Assembly (NCBI RefSeq): GCF_023715725.1 | Contig: NZ_JAMBOT010000001.1 | Span: 1 to 64,000, forward strand | Direction: 5' to 3' | From: Paenibacillus pasadenensis | Lineage (GTDB): Bacteria; Bacillota; Bacilli; Paenibacillales; Paenibacillaceae | DNA: 64,000 bases | Part shown: in pieces, positions 8,091 through 16,436 of the stretch | Layout of the letters: every line of letters starts with the position of its first letter | Numbering within the stretch: position 1 is the first letter of the stretch | Position numbers and translations under genes: made by a program | Notes under the pieces: generated by a model | What the model was told of the DNA's origin: nothing | What the model saw: only the letters and a program-made list of their open reading frames with translations | Database searches by the model: none

Positions 8091-9104
8091 TTAGGATTTG
8101 GTTATTTGCGTGGAATGTCTGATTTTTAATTCAGGTTTATACTGCGGCGGATTGCTCCATTTCTCCCCGCCCTGAATGGCTTGATCCAGTATAGTTACCG
8201 CGTCATGCCCCATTTTTGTTTTTGAGCTATGGACGGTAGTTAAAGAAGGATTTGCCATTGCCGCATAGTCGATATCGTCGAATCCCATTACGGCAATATG
8301 GCCTGGTACTAGCATGCCTGCTTCGTAAATCGCTTTTACCGCTCCCAATGCCATCATGTCGTTTGTTGAAAATAAGGTCCGAATGCTGTGGGACCGTTCC
8401 CACAAAGTCAGAAAACCTCGGTAGCCTTCTTCAAACTGGGAGGATTCTGCATAAAAAATGTCCTGCTCTTGGATAGCAACCCCATGTTTCAAGCATGCGT
8501 TTCTAAACCCCTCAAATCTTAACTTATGGCTGCGATGTTCCTGCGGTCCTGCAATTACGGAAATTGCAGTCGCTCCCAGAGACAGCAAGTGCTCTGCTGC
8601 GAGCTCACCTCCCTTCAAGTCATCATTGACCAGATGGATTACGTCCGATGACTCGCTTGTGCCGTTCACCATTACAAAAGGAATACCTGTATTTTTAAAG
8701 TATTGGATCAGTTCGTCGTTCAGCTTACTGATGAGGATTAGTCCGTCCACCCTTTTCTCCAAGAGGAAATCGGCTGATTTGCTCGTAATATCCTTGTCTG
8801 TCATGACAAAGATGGAATAGCCGAGCTCGGAAGCTTTTTCAAGAATGGCGTCCAAAATTTTGCCGTAAAACGGATGAGAGGCAATCGGATGATGTTGTCT
8901 GTAAATAATGACTCCTATATTCTGAGTTTGCCGGGAAACCATGGCCCGCGCTACTCCGTTCGGCTTATATTGCAGCTCCTCAATTGCTTGTAATACTTTA
9001 TCTCGAGCGGCAGGGCTGACGTACCCCGAGTTGGAGATCACTCTGGAAACAGTAGACTTGGATACTCCGGAAAGCTTTGCGACATCTATGATTGTATAAT
9101 TCAC
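8091..9104 (-). CDS. LacI-family transcriptional regulator of the uptake operon
   Basis: The protein has an N-terminal LacI helix-turn-helix (TIIDVAKLSGVSKSTVSRVI) followed by a hinge and a periplasmic-binding-protein-like sensor domain to residue 337. A TTG at 9119 is in frame, but the GTG at 9104 with GGGGG about 8 nt upstream places NYTIIDVAK at the very start, as in the family, so I use it. It is the first gene of the operon at 8.1-1.98 kb. A perfect palindrome at 9121-9136 just upstream is the obvious operator, implying autoregulation and induction by the imported ligand. Confidence 0.88.
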   Translation of the reverse strand: MNYTIIDVAKLSGVSKSTVSRVISNSGYVSPAARDKVLQAIEELQYKPNGVARAMVSRQTQNIGVIIYRQHHPIASHPFYGKILDAILEKASELGYSIFVMTDKDITSKSADFLLEKRVDGLILISKLNDELIQYFKNTGIPFVMVNGTSESSDVIHLVNDDLKGGELAAEHLLSLGATAISVIAGPQEHRSHKLRFEGFRNACLKHGVAIQEQDIFYAESSQFEEGYRGFLTLWERSHSIRTLFSTNDMMALGAVKAIYEAGMLVPGHIAVMGFDDIDYAAMANPSLTTVHSSKTKMGHDAVTILDQAIQGGEKWSNPPQYKPELKIRHSTQITKS

Positions 9105-9120
9105 CGGAATAACCCCCAAT

Positions 9121-9136
9121 GTGGGAAGGTTCCCAC
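9121..9136. promoter_or_regulatory. Candidate LacI-family operator palindrome
   Basis: GTGGGAAGGTTCCCAC is a perfect 16-bp palindrome 17 bp upstream of the GTG start of the regulator. Its size and symmetry fit LacI-family operators, although it lacks the common central CG. Further upstream on the minus strand a TATGAT hexamer is present (about 9184), but no good -35 is seen. The rest of 9137-9320 holds no gene that I can support. Confidence 0.65.
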
Positions 9137-9320
9137 GAGTATGTAATTGATCAATGTAATCATTAGTTGCTCATCACAATCTCATCATAGCATACGAACC
9201 TTTATTTGGGCATTAAATTTTTCTTGACAAATTGTAAAGCTGTAATGTCGAATTTTGACGTAATATTTCTGAACCAATATCGCAGTCGATTGGGGAAACT
9301 TAATGCTGAAAAGCAAAAGC

Positions 9321-9350
9321 GAACGGATCCCATTAGACGGGATTCCGTTC
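9321..9350 (-). terminator. Terminator of the repeat-protein gene at 9423
   Basis: The arms GAACGGATCCC and GGGATTCCGTTC pair with a single bulge. On the minus strand the hairpin is followed by GCTTTTGCTTTTC, a broken T-rich tail. It lies about 70 bp past the stop at 9423. Confidence 0.6.
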
Positions 9351-9422
9351 GTCATCGTCATTAGTTTAAGTCAAACGTTATGACAGACTGTCTGAGGTAT
9401 GCACGCTCGCCGTATGGCCAGC

Positions 9423-9962
9423 CTATTCTGCAAGTTCAATCGCTGCGGCAATTTGCTCCATTGTTTTGCCTTTTGTTACAACTCCGCTTTCCTCTGCTCT
9501 TTCTTTCAATTCAGCGAATTTGACAGCTTCGGCTTTAGCCACTTCGACGCGGATTTGCTCCATTGTTTTGCCTTTTGTTACAACTCCGCAATTTTCGGCT
9601 CTATCTTCCAGCTCCACTCGATCAAATTTAATGAGTTTAATTTCTTCGGTAAGCTGGCTTGACGTCTTGCCGCTGACTGCAATGCCGAGCTTTTTTGCTA
9701 TCTGAACAATTGACGCCTCACCGGCATTTTTTTCTGCTTGTTTCACTTCGTTGCGAATCTCATCAACCGTTTTGCCTTTTGTGGATATGCCCCAAATTTT
9801 TGCGGATTTATAAACGCGGTCAGTATCTTTATTTGCTCCCGTAACTACAATATCGTTCTTTACAGAGTCAGAACTCGTCAGGTAGCTCGAAGCTGAAGCA
9901 ACCACTGGCACCGACATCACAACTGCACTCGCTAAAATAATTCCGGTAATTTTTTTCAACAT
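9423..9962 (-). CDS. Secreted protein with four 35-residue HeH/SAP-like repeats
   Basis: The 179-aa protein has a signal peptide (MLKKITGIILASAVVMSVPV, cleavage after ASA near residue 25). The mature part is four tandem repeats of 33-35 residues of the form A..xGI.(T/S)(K/S)GKT..QI..EV..AE. The GI-xx-GKT-xx-QI core resembles helix-extended-loop-helix units (SAP, LEM, HeH), giving a helix, a tight Gly-Lys turn, and a second helix. It is a paralogue of the next gene upstream (five repeats), and a gap of only 56 bp suggests one transcript. No catalytic motif is seen; a cell-surface or binding role is a guess. Confidence 0.75.
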   Translation of the reverse strand: MLKKITGIILASAVVMSVPVVASASSYLTSSDSVKNDIVVTGANKDTDRVYKSAKIWGISTKGKTVDEIRNEVKQAEKNAGEASIVQIAKKLGIAVSGKTSSQLTEEIKLIKFDRVELEDRAENCGVVTKGKTMEQIRVEVAKAEAVKFAELKERAEESGVVTKGKTMEQIAAAIELAE

Positions 9963-10018
9963 GGTAATCTCTCCTTTAGATGTGTTTTTCTAAAATCTAC
10001 AACACAATGTGATGCGGT

Positions 10019-10681
10019 TTAGTCATTCGTGGCTTGCTCAGCAGCTTTAAGCTCGATTTTGATTTTCTCCAACGACTTCCCTTGAGTCTCAATGCCCCAT
10101 TGTTTTGCTTTTGCTTCCAACGATTTTCGTTCAGTCGCCTCGGCGTGTTTGACTTCCTTCGTGACTTGCTCAATCGTTTTGCCGCTGCTTACAATGCCGA
10201 GCTTCTTCGCTTTTTGAATAATCGCTGTTTCATGAGCTCTTTTTTCAACTTTCTCCACTTCTTTGCGGATCTGATCCAGCGATTTGCCTTTTGTTACAAT
10301 GCCGGATTTTTTTGCTCTTTTTTCAAGAGACGCTCGTTCAGCAGCCTCCGCATGTGTAATTTCCTTCGTAATTTGCTTCATCGTTTTGCCGCTGGTCGCA
10401 ATGCCAAGCTTTTTCGCTTTTTTAATCGTTGCCGCTTCTGCACTTCTCTTTTCCGCTTTTTTCACTTCGACACGAATCTGATCCACCGTTTTGCCTTTTA
10501 TGGAGATGCCCCATTTTTTTGCAGATTGGTATATTTGATCAACATTCTTATTTGCTCCGGTTAGTACATTATGGGTTTTCGCTGAGGAAGAATCCATCGT
10601 GTAGCTTGAAGCTGAAGCTACAACGGGAACTGACATTACAATTGCACTTGCCAACAAAATTGCACTCATTTTTTTCAACAT
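10019..10681 (-). CDS. Secreted protein with five 35-residue HeH/SAP-like repeats
   Basis: This 220-aa paralogue of the gene at 9423 has a nearly identical signal peptide (MLKKMSAILLASAIVMSVPV). The mature protein is highly charged (Lys/Glu) and carries five repeats; odd repeats are close to AKK.GI.(T/I)KGK(T/S).DQIR.EV and even repeats to AKKLGI..SGKT..Q(I/V)TKE, so the array looks like a duplicated two-repeat module. It has no lipobox, LPxTG or membrane anchor, so it is probably free in the wall or medium. The RBS AAAGGAGAG lies just upstream of the ATG. Function unknown. Confidence 0.75.
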   Translation of the reverse strand: MLKKMSAILLASAIVMSVPVVASASSYTMDSSSAKTHNVLTGANKNVDQIYQSAKKWGISIKGKTVDQIRVEVKKAEKRSAEAATIKKAKKLGIATSGKTMKQITKEITHAEAAERASLEKRAKKSGIVTKGKSLDQIRKEVEKVEKRAHETAIIQKAKKLGIVSSGKTIEQVTKEVKHAEATERKSLEAKAKQWGIETQGKSLEKIKIELKAAEQATND

Positions 10682-10801
10682 GTTGTTTCTCTCCTTTATG
10701 TCTGTGTTTGCCTTACAACACTCATATTAAAGACAAGCTATGGCAGTAAAATCGAATAACTGTGGCAAGTTAATGGAATTGGGCCGTTAAATGGGCATAT
10801 T

Positions 10802-10830
10802 AAAAAAACCGGCTGGCAGAAGCCAGCCGG
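10802..10830 (-). terminator. Terminator of the GH78/glycan operon
   Basis: The perfect arms CCGGCTGGC (809-817) and GCCAGCCGG (822-830) are followed on the minus strand by seven T (10802-10808). It is about 105 bp after the rhamnosidase stop and before the next minus-strand gene, which starts at 10681. Confidence 0.9.
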
Positions 10831-10838
10831 AGCAATTG

Positions 10839-10936
10839 TTATTGTTCTTCCCAAAGCTGAATGGAATAAGCGGGCAGCGTAATCATCTTATTGAGTGATC
10901 CCTTTATTCCAAAACGTTTTATAAGATATATGGCGA
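10839..10936 (-). pseudogene. Possible remnant of a glycosidase C-terminus
   Basis: Between the rhamnosidase stop and the terminator, a minus-strand frame with no start ends in MITLPAYSIQLWEEQ and a TAA at 10839-10841. The LPAYS..LWE ending is like the last beta-strand of several glycoside hydrolases. It reads open from about 10920, but no start or RBS is seen. I take it as the tail of a deleted neighbour, with low confidence. Confidence 0.3.
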
Positions 10937-13675
10937 TTAGTTAAGTACGATGCTAAAGGAATAACGGCCTGAACCAACCTCTATACTCGTATAACGACCA
11001 TCCGTTTTGAGCTGGCGAACTTCCTCCGACGCATGAATTTGATCCGCTCGAACATCGGCAAGCTCAATAACCCCCGTTGTGTTAACCGGCAAGCTAACGT
11101 TTAACTGCAGTTGATTCGTTTCTTTCCGCTCCCAGCTCACTTCTATTTTGCCTTGAATGAGCTCATGATGCGCTTTAACCCATTCGATCTCCTCCACGAA
11201 CCGCGGTGCGATATTGACTATGCGGCGCGACGATTCATCATAAGGAATCCTAATTCCGGCAAGACCGGAATAAAACCATTCCTCCGCATGACCAAGCATA
11301 AAATGATTTTGTGAATGCCCGGCAACCGGCCCGTCCCATCTCTCCGTCAGAGTTGTAGCCCCATTCAGCAGCTGGAAGCCGTAGCTCGGATCCTCGGTTT
11401 GACTCAGTATTCTGGAAACGATTCCAGGTTGATCGAATTTCAACAGCGCCATCAGCAAGTATCTGAATCCTACGTCACCGCCGGTTAGGTGATCGCCATG
11501 AGCCTGTATATCAGAGATAAGCTGACTCATCACGTCTTCCTCTTGCTCTTTTGGCACAAGTCCGACTGCAAGCGGGAATGCGTGAGAAGTCTGACTGCCT
11601 GTAGCGTATTGTTTTTCCGCTTCATTCCAGAAATGCGCGTTAAAGGCGGACTTTATTTGCAGAGCAAGCTGTTCAAAGTATGCAGCGTCGCTTGTCGAAC
11701 CGAGCAGCAGCGCGATTTTGCCCATCGTATCTGCAGCGTAATAATAGGTGGCCGTTGCCGTAAGCGGAACAGGAGTGTTTTGCGCAAATCCCGGGTCCGG
11801 CCCAACGTCGCACCAATCACCAAGTCCATGCCGCAGTATATAACCGTCCGCTTTGGTGCTCAAGTATTCCACGTACCGTTTCATCCCGTCATAATGCTCT
11901 TCCAGCAGGCGAGTATCTCCATACCAGTTGTAGGCATACCACGTTGCCAAAATATACGCGGCGCCCCACTCCGGCGAATCGCGGAATCCGCCTTCAAATA
12001 CGGTATACTCTGGAGCAATATCAGGAATCAAGCCCTCTTCCGTCTGAGAATCCCTCATGTCGCCGATAATTTTGTTGTAAAGCCCAGCCACATCGTAGTT
12101 GTACATAATGGACGGCCCCATTAAATGAACCTGCTCCAGCCAGCCAAGCTTTTCCCGATGCGGACAATCCGTAAGCACGCTTTTCATATTGCTGAGAATG
12201 GCCCAATTTATGATTTCATGGGTACGATTCCACATTTCATTGGAGCATTCGAACGAACCAACCGTTGCTACGTCTGGATAGATCATTTCTCCTTCAATGT
12301 CCAGCAGCACCGGAATGGAAGCCCCGCTGTCGGAAGCGGCGGTTCCTTGCATCGAAGCAGGAATTGCTCCCTCCACCTGCATGTACCGGAATCCGGTATA
12401 CGAGAATCTCGGCGCCCATACCTCTACCCCGTCTCCTTTGAGCGTGTAAGAGAAATAAGAGGGGCCTTTTGAAGTTTCTTGACTCACAGTGCCATCCTCG
12501 TAGAGCAGTTCGCCTGACGTAAGCGTGACCGTCGCGCCTGCCGGCCCTTTAACGGCAATTTTCACCCAGCCCGAAAAGTTCTGTTTGAAATCATACACAT
12601 AACTTCCGTCCGGACCTTCTTCGCGCAGCTCGGCTGCAAAACGGCGCATGACTTTCAGGGGAGCCGTTTGTTCCGACTGCAAAGTTCCGCTTGGCGCAGA
12701 TACGAGCGAGGCTTGTTTCCAGCGTCCATCTTGTGCAAAATCCGCTTGATCCCAGCCGTCCTGCTCCAGTAAAGCATTGTAATCTTCCCCGCCGTACATG
12801 CAGGAGAAGGTTACCGGACTATGGCTCACCGACCACTCTTCATCGCTGTAAAGTTGAACAACCGTTCCGTCCATTAACTCCGCATGGAGCTGGAAGATCA
12901 GCTTTGGCAGCCCAAAGCTGCCCAGATACTTGGCATAACGTCCTCCGGCGACATGATAAAAGCCGTTACCGAGCATAATGCCCACCGCGTTGTTTCCGGC
13001 CTGCAATTGCTCCGTTACGTCAAATGTGGAATACAAGCAAGTGTGGTCATAATGCGTCCAGCCCGGAGACAGCACATTATCGCTCACTTTGCCGCCATTT
13101 AAACGCAGCTCGAATTGTCCCAATCCACAGAGATAAATTTTAGCCCGTTTTACGGAATCATTTAGCTGGAACTCCTTGCGGAAAATCGGCAGACCGGCAG
13201 ACTTTATCTCATCCCCGCTTACGCCTGTCCATTCCTCCTGCTCCTTTTCCGTTACGCCAATCCACTTGGCGGCTTTCCAATCATCCGTATGAAGCAGCGC
13301 CATCTCCCATGTTCCGGACTCGCTGTAATCTGAAGCGTTCCCCGCTCCATCCCAAGCCCGAATCTTCCACAAATAGCGCCTTCCCGATTGCAGCTGAGGT
13401 CCTGCATATTGGATGCCTGCATTTTCCGCTGAATCGACCTTTCCACTGTCCCAGATTAGAGCTTGGCCGGTATTAAGTGCTTCTGAACTGTCGGCAACAA
13501 CAATTTGATAGGCCGTCTGCCGTTCGTTTTGCCGGCTGCTGCGGAACCCCCATGAAAATCGAGGCTTGAGACTATTCACAGCAATTGGATTGACTGCATA
13601 TTCAACCTTTACTTGTTCAATCTGGAAAGTCCCGTCCCCATAACTTTTAACCGCTTTCAACTGCTCTCGTTCCAT
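10937..13675 (-). CDS. Alpha-L-rhamnosidase, glycoside hydrolase family 78
   Basis: The protein (912 aa from the chosen start) hydrolyses terminal alpha-L-rhamnose. It follows the Bac_rhamnosid layout: N-terminal beta domains, then a catalytic (alpha/alpha)6 barrel from about residue 480 with TDCPHREKLGWLEQVHLM and GLGDWCDVGPD, the acidic regions used for catalysis in GH78, then a C-terminal beta domain. No signal peptide is visible, so it probably works in the cytoplasm on imported oligosaccharides. The frame opens with a TTG at 13792, but the ATG at 13675 has an AAGAAGGGA RBS. It is the last gene of the operon, behind the binding lipoprotein. Confidence 0.9.
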   Translation of the reverse strand: MEREQLKAVKSYGDGTFQIEQVKVEYAVNPIAVNSLKPRFSWGFRSSRQNERQTAYQIVVADSSEALNTGQALIWDSGKVDSAENAGIQYAGPQLQSGRRYLWKIRAWDGAGNASDYSESGTWEMALLHTDDWKAAKWIGVTEKEQEEWTGVSGDEIKSAGLPIFRKEFQLNDSVKRAKIYLCGLGQFELRLNGGKVSDNVLSPGWTHYDHTCLYSTFDVTEQLQAGNNAVGIMLGNGFYHVAGGRYAKYLGSFGLPKLIFQLHAELMDGTVVQLYSDEEWSVSHSPVTFSCMYGGEDYNALLEQDGWDQADFAQDGRWKQASLVSAPSGTLQSEQTAPLKVMRRFAAELREEGPDGSYVYDFKQNFSGWVKIAVKGPAGATVTLTSGELLYEDGTVSQETSKGPSYFSYTLKGDGVEVWAPRFSYTGFRYMQVEGAIPASMQGTAASDSGASIPVLLDIEGEMIYPDVATVGSFECSNEMWNRTHEIINWAILSNMKSVLTDCPHREKLGWLEQVHLMGPSIMYNYDVAGLYNKIIGDMRDSQTEEGLIPDIAPEYTVFEGGFRDSPEWGAAYILATWYAYNWYGDTRLLEEHYDGMKRYVEYLSTKADGYILRHGLGDWCDVGPDPGFAQNTPVPLTATATYYYAADTMGKIALLLGSTSDAAYFEQLALQIKSAFNAHFWNEAEKQYATGSQTSHAFPLAVGLVPKEQEEDVMSQLISDIQAHGDHLTGGDVGFRYLLMALLKFDQPGIVSRILSQTEDPSYGFQLLNGATTLTERWDGPVAGHSQNHFMLGHAEEWFYSGLAGIRIPYDESSRRIVNIAPRFVEEIEWVKAHHELIQGKIEVSWERKETNQLQLNVSLPVNTTGVIELADVRADQIHASEEVRQLKTDGRYTSIEVGSGRYSFSIVLN

Positions 13676-13830
13676 TCCATCCCTTCTTCCAATAAAATAT
13701 CGCGGATTATCCGGCTGGTGCGCGAGGTTTATGTTAGAACTGCCGGATAATCCATACTTCTCTAAGAATATCAATTTGCCATATTGTTTCAAGTCATGTT
13801 TTAGTGAAGCTGTGAAAACATACCTTTACA

Positions 13831-15504
13831 TTAACGGTTTTCGTTCCATTCGTTCACTTCTTTCGTAATCTGTTCGAGGCCAAGCTTGTTCAGCTTCTGT
13901 ACAAAATCGTCAAAGCCGTCCAGCGATTCCGAGCCCATAATAACCTTGGTGTAATACTCCATTTCCGTTTTAACGATGGTGCTGAATTTGTTTTTCATCG
14001 TCTCGGTTGAAGCTCCGTAATATTCGTCCATCATGAACAAATTGTTTTTGTAATACTGGTCCATGACGGAGAAGGAGCCCGTTTCGCCAAATACCTTTTC
14101 AAATTGCGCCAGCTTCATATCTCCTGCCTTGTATTTGACGATATTGTCATAATAGCTTTTTTCTTCCGAATTCAGTTTGGAGGTGTCGCCCGTTGCAAAA
14201 GCTTCCTTGACGTGAAGATGAGCGTTCATGTTCTTTTTGGAAGGCCAGGCGCGGAGCTGGTTCAAATGGGCGGCGCCTGTTTCCAGACTGCCGATATACT
14301 TGTCATACTCCTCTTTACTGGAGCCCCAATTTTTATCCGTCCAGAAGTTCAGCAGCTTAATTAACGCCTCGGGATTCTGAAAATCCTTACGGACGACATA
14401 ATAGTTCGCCACGTTCAGCTTCACCTGAGGACGCGCAGGCTGGCCGTCGTTGGACAGCAGCGGCATCGCCCGCCAATCCGAGTCCGGGAAATTCTCCTTT
14501 GTCTGCTGCAGCGGATACATGCCGTTCCACATCGCGCCGAATTCAACTCCGACCCGGTTTGCACCGGCTAACTCGGCCGACTTGCCGGAATCCTTCGCTC
14601 CAAAGTCCTTCTCAATAAAACCATCCTTGTACAGACGATGCAAATAAGCTAGCGCATCCTTCATCTCAGGCTGGACGCTCCCGTATACAAGCTTGCCGGA
14701 CTCATCCTTCACCCAGCTTTTGGGATAGGCGTGGAATCCGTTAAAAATACCGACCGCATCGCCAACCCCAGGGCTGAGAAAATCCTTGTTCAGCATAAGT
14801 CCAACGGTGTCCTTTTTTCCGTTGCCGTCCGGGTCCTTTTCCACAAAAGCGCGGATGACCTCGTACAGCTCATCCATCGATTTGGGTTTTTCCAGGTTGA
14901 GCTTTTGGAGCCAATCCATCCGAATCCACAGGAAGGAAGCCAGATCACCGGAGGAATCGGTGTTAGGAATCGCAATCAGCTTCCCGTCAAAGGTAGCTGA
15001 ATCAAAAGCGATATCCCCTTCCTCATGCATGATATCCTTGGTGAGCTGAGAGGCGTATTGGTCATATACCGGAGCCAGATCTTTGTTAATCATATTGGTT
15101 TTGGACAGCGTGGCCAGCTGCTCCTTCGTCACGACCATAATATCGGGAATGTCTCCCGAAGCGATCGCAACGCTGGATTTCTGAAAGCTCTGGTCATCCC
15201 CTCTGGCAATCCACTTGTACGTAAGCTTGATGCCCAGCTCCTCCAGCTGGCCTTTGGCAAACACATTGGTGTTCAGCTGCTCATCCTTGAATTTGTCCGC
15301 AAATGAAGCGCCAACAGAAAAATGGGTGGATACCTCAAGCGGCGGATCGTATTTGGCGTTTGGATCGGCATTCACGGCCGTGCTGGCCGTTGGCTGCGGC
15401 GAAGATGTTCCCGCATTGGAATCATTTTGTCCCGAACATCCCGCCAATGCTGCTACCGCAAGCGTTATTGCCGCCGATACCTTAAACATGACCTTTTTAT
15501 CCAT
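13831..15504 (-). CDS. LplA-type oligosaccharide-binding lipoprotein
   Basis: The 557-aa extracellular solute-binding lipoprotein has a lipobox (LAGC near residues 20-23) followed by a Ser/Thr/Pro-rich linker. Its length and sequence (KWIARGDDQSFQKSSVAIAS, DIPDIM, FLWIRMDWLQKL) match the large LplA-like proteins that partner LplB/YtcP permeases in Paenibacillus and take up plant or bacterial oligosaccharides. An RBS AGGGGGA precedes the ATG. It sits downstream of the two permease genes and upstream of the rhamnosidase, so the ligand is plausibly a rhamnose-containing oligosaccharide. Confidence 0.88.
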   Translation of the reverse strand: MDKKVMFKVSAAITLAVAALAGCSGQNDSNAGTSSPQPTASTAVNADPNAKYDPPLEVSTHFSVGASFADKFKDEQLNTNVFAKGQLEELGIKLTYKWIARGDDQSFQKSSVAIASGDIPDIMVVTKEQLATLSKTNMINKDLAPVYDQYASQLTKDIMHEEGDIAFDSATFDGKLIAIPNTDSSGDLASFLWIRMDWLQKLNLEKPKSMDELYEVIRAFVEKDPDGNGKKDTVGLMLNKDFLSPGVGDAVGIFNGFHAYPKSWVKDESGKLVYGSVQPEMKDALAYLHRLYKDGFIEKDFGAKDSGKSAELAGANRVGVEFGAMWNGMYPLQQTKENFPDSDWRAMPLLSNDGQPARPQVKLNVANYYVVRKDFQNPEALIKLLNFWTDKNWGSSKEEYDKYIGSLETGAAHLNQLRAWPSKKNMNAHLHVKEAFATGDTSKLNSEEKSYYDNIVKYKAGDMKLAQFEKVFGETGSFSVMDQYYKNNLFMMDEYYGASTETMKNKFSTIVKTEMEYYTKVIMGSESLDGFDDFVQKLNKLGLEQITKEVNEWNENR

Positions 15505-15539
15505 AGCAGTTCCCCCTGGCCAATTGGTTTGGTTATGCC

Positions 15540-16424
15540 TTAACCTTTCACACTGCCGAGCAGCATGCCGCCTATAAAATACTTCTGTAAAAACGGATAG
15601 ATCGCCATTATCGGAAGCATGGATACAAATATTTGCGCCGCTTTGACGGTTTTGTCGGAAATAGCGTTAATCTCTTTTAATTCGTCCGGCCTCAGATTGG
15701 TCAGATCCGAGCTTACAATGATGGATTGAATATAAGTTTGCAGCGGATAATTGTCCACATCATTCATGTAAATCATACCATCGAACCAAGAGTTCCAATG
15801 CAGAATGAGAATGAGCAGCCCGTTCGTCGCCAGCGATGGCGTGGATACCGGAAGATATACGCTCCACAGTGTCCGCAGATGACCCGCACCGTCCATAAAG
15901 GCCGCTTCCTCCAGCTCCTCCGGAATTTGGCGAAAAAAATTGAGCATCAGCAAAATGTTGAATACCGGCACGGCCGTGGGCAGCACCAGCGCCCAGATGG
16001 AATCCATTAATCCGAGTGATTTCACAACCATAAAACTAGGAATAAGGCCGCCGCCGAATATCGTCGTGAACATGAAAAACCAAGCGTACACGGAGCGTGA
16101 GCGGAGCTTGCGGACGTCCTTGGACAGCGGATAAGCAGCAAGCAGCACCATAACCAGACTTAACGTCCCGCCTAGAGCCACCCTTTCCAGCGTAACGCCA
16201 AACGAAGTGAAAAAAGCAGCATTTTCCAAAATGTAGCGGTAGGACATCCAGGTAAAATCTCTCGGCCATAGCGTAACCAGTCCGGCGCCAGCTGCAGCCT
16301 GCGAGCTCATGGACAGAGCCGCTATGTGGACAATCGGGAACAGGCAGGCAAATGAGAGCAGAATCAGAACGGCGGAATTAACGGCAACAAACAGCTTTCT
16401 TCCGAGCGGCGCTTCCTCTACCAT
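15540..16424 (-). CDS. YtcP-type ABC transporter permease
   Basis: This 294-aa membrane protein has six predicted segments and the EAA loop EEAAFMDGAGHLRTLWSVYLP. The C-terminus FIGGMLLGSVKG is characteristic of the YtcP/CUT1 carbohydrate permeases paired with LplB. It begins 12 bp after the LplB stop. No ATPase is encoded in this locus, so the system must use a shared MsmX-like ATPase elsewhere or, less likely, the one at 3722. Confidence 0.9.
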   Translation of the reverse strand: MVEEAPLGRKLFVAVNSAVLILLSFACLFPIVHIAALSMSSQAAAGAGLVTLWPRDFTWMSYRYILENAAFFTSFGVTLERVALGGTLSLVMVLLAAYPLSKDVRKLRSRSVYAWFFMFTTIFGGGLIPSFMVVKSLGLMDSIWALVLPTAVPVFNILLMLNFFRQIPEELEEAAFMDGAGHLRTLWSVYLPVSTPSLATNGLLILILHWNSWFDGMIYMNDVDNYPLQTYIQSIIVSSDLTNLRPDELKEINAISDKTVKAAQIFVSMLPIMAIYPFLQKYFIGGMLLGSVKG

Positions 16425-16436
16425 GAGACCGTCCTC

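Noticed and set aside
10034..10564. Phe/Leu-rich 176-aa plus-strand ORF
   Set aside because: Antisense of the Lys/Glu-rich repeats (AAG/GAA codons read as CTT/TTC), so its periodicity merely mirrors the real protein.
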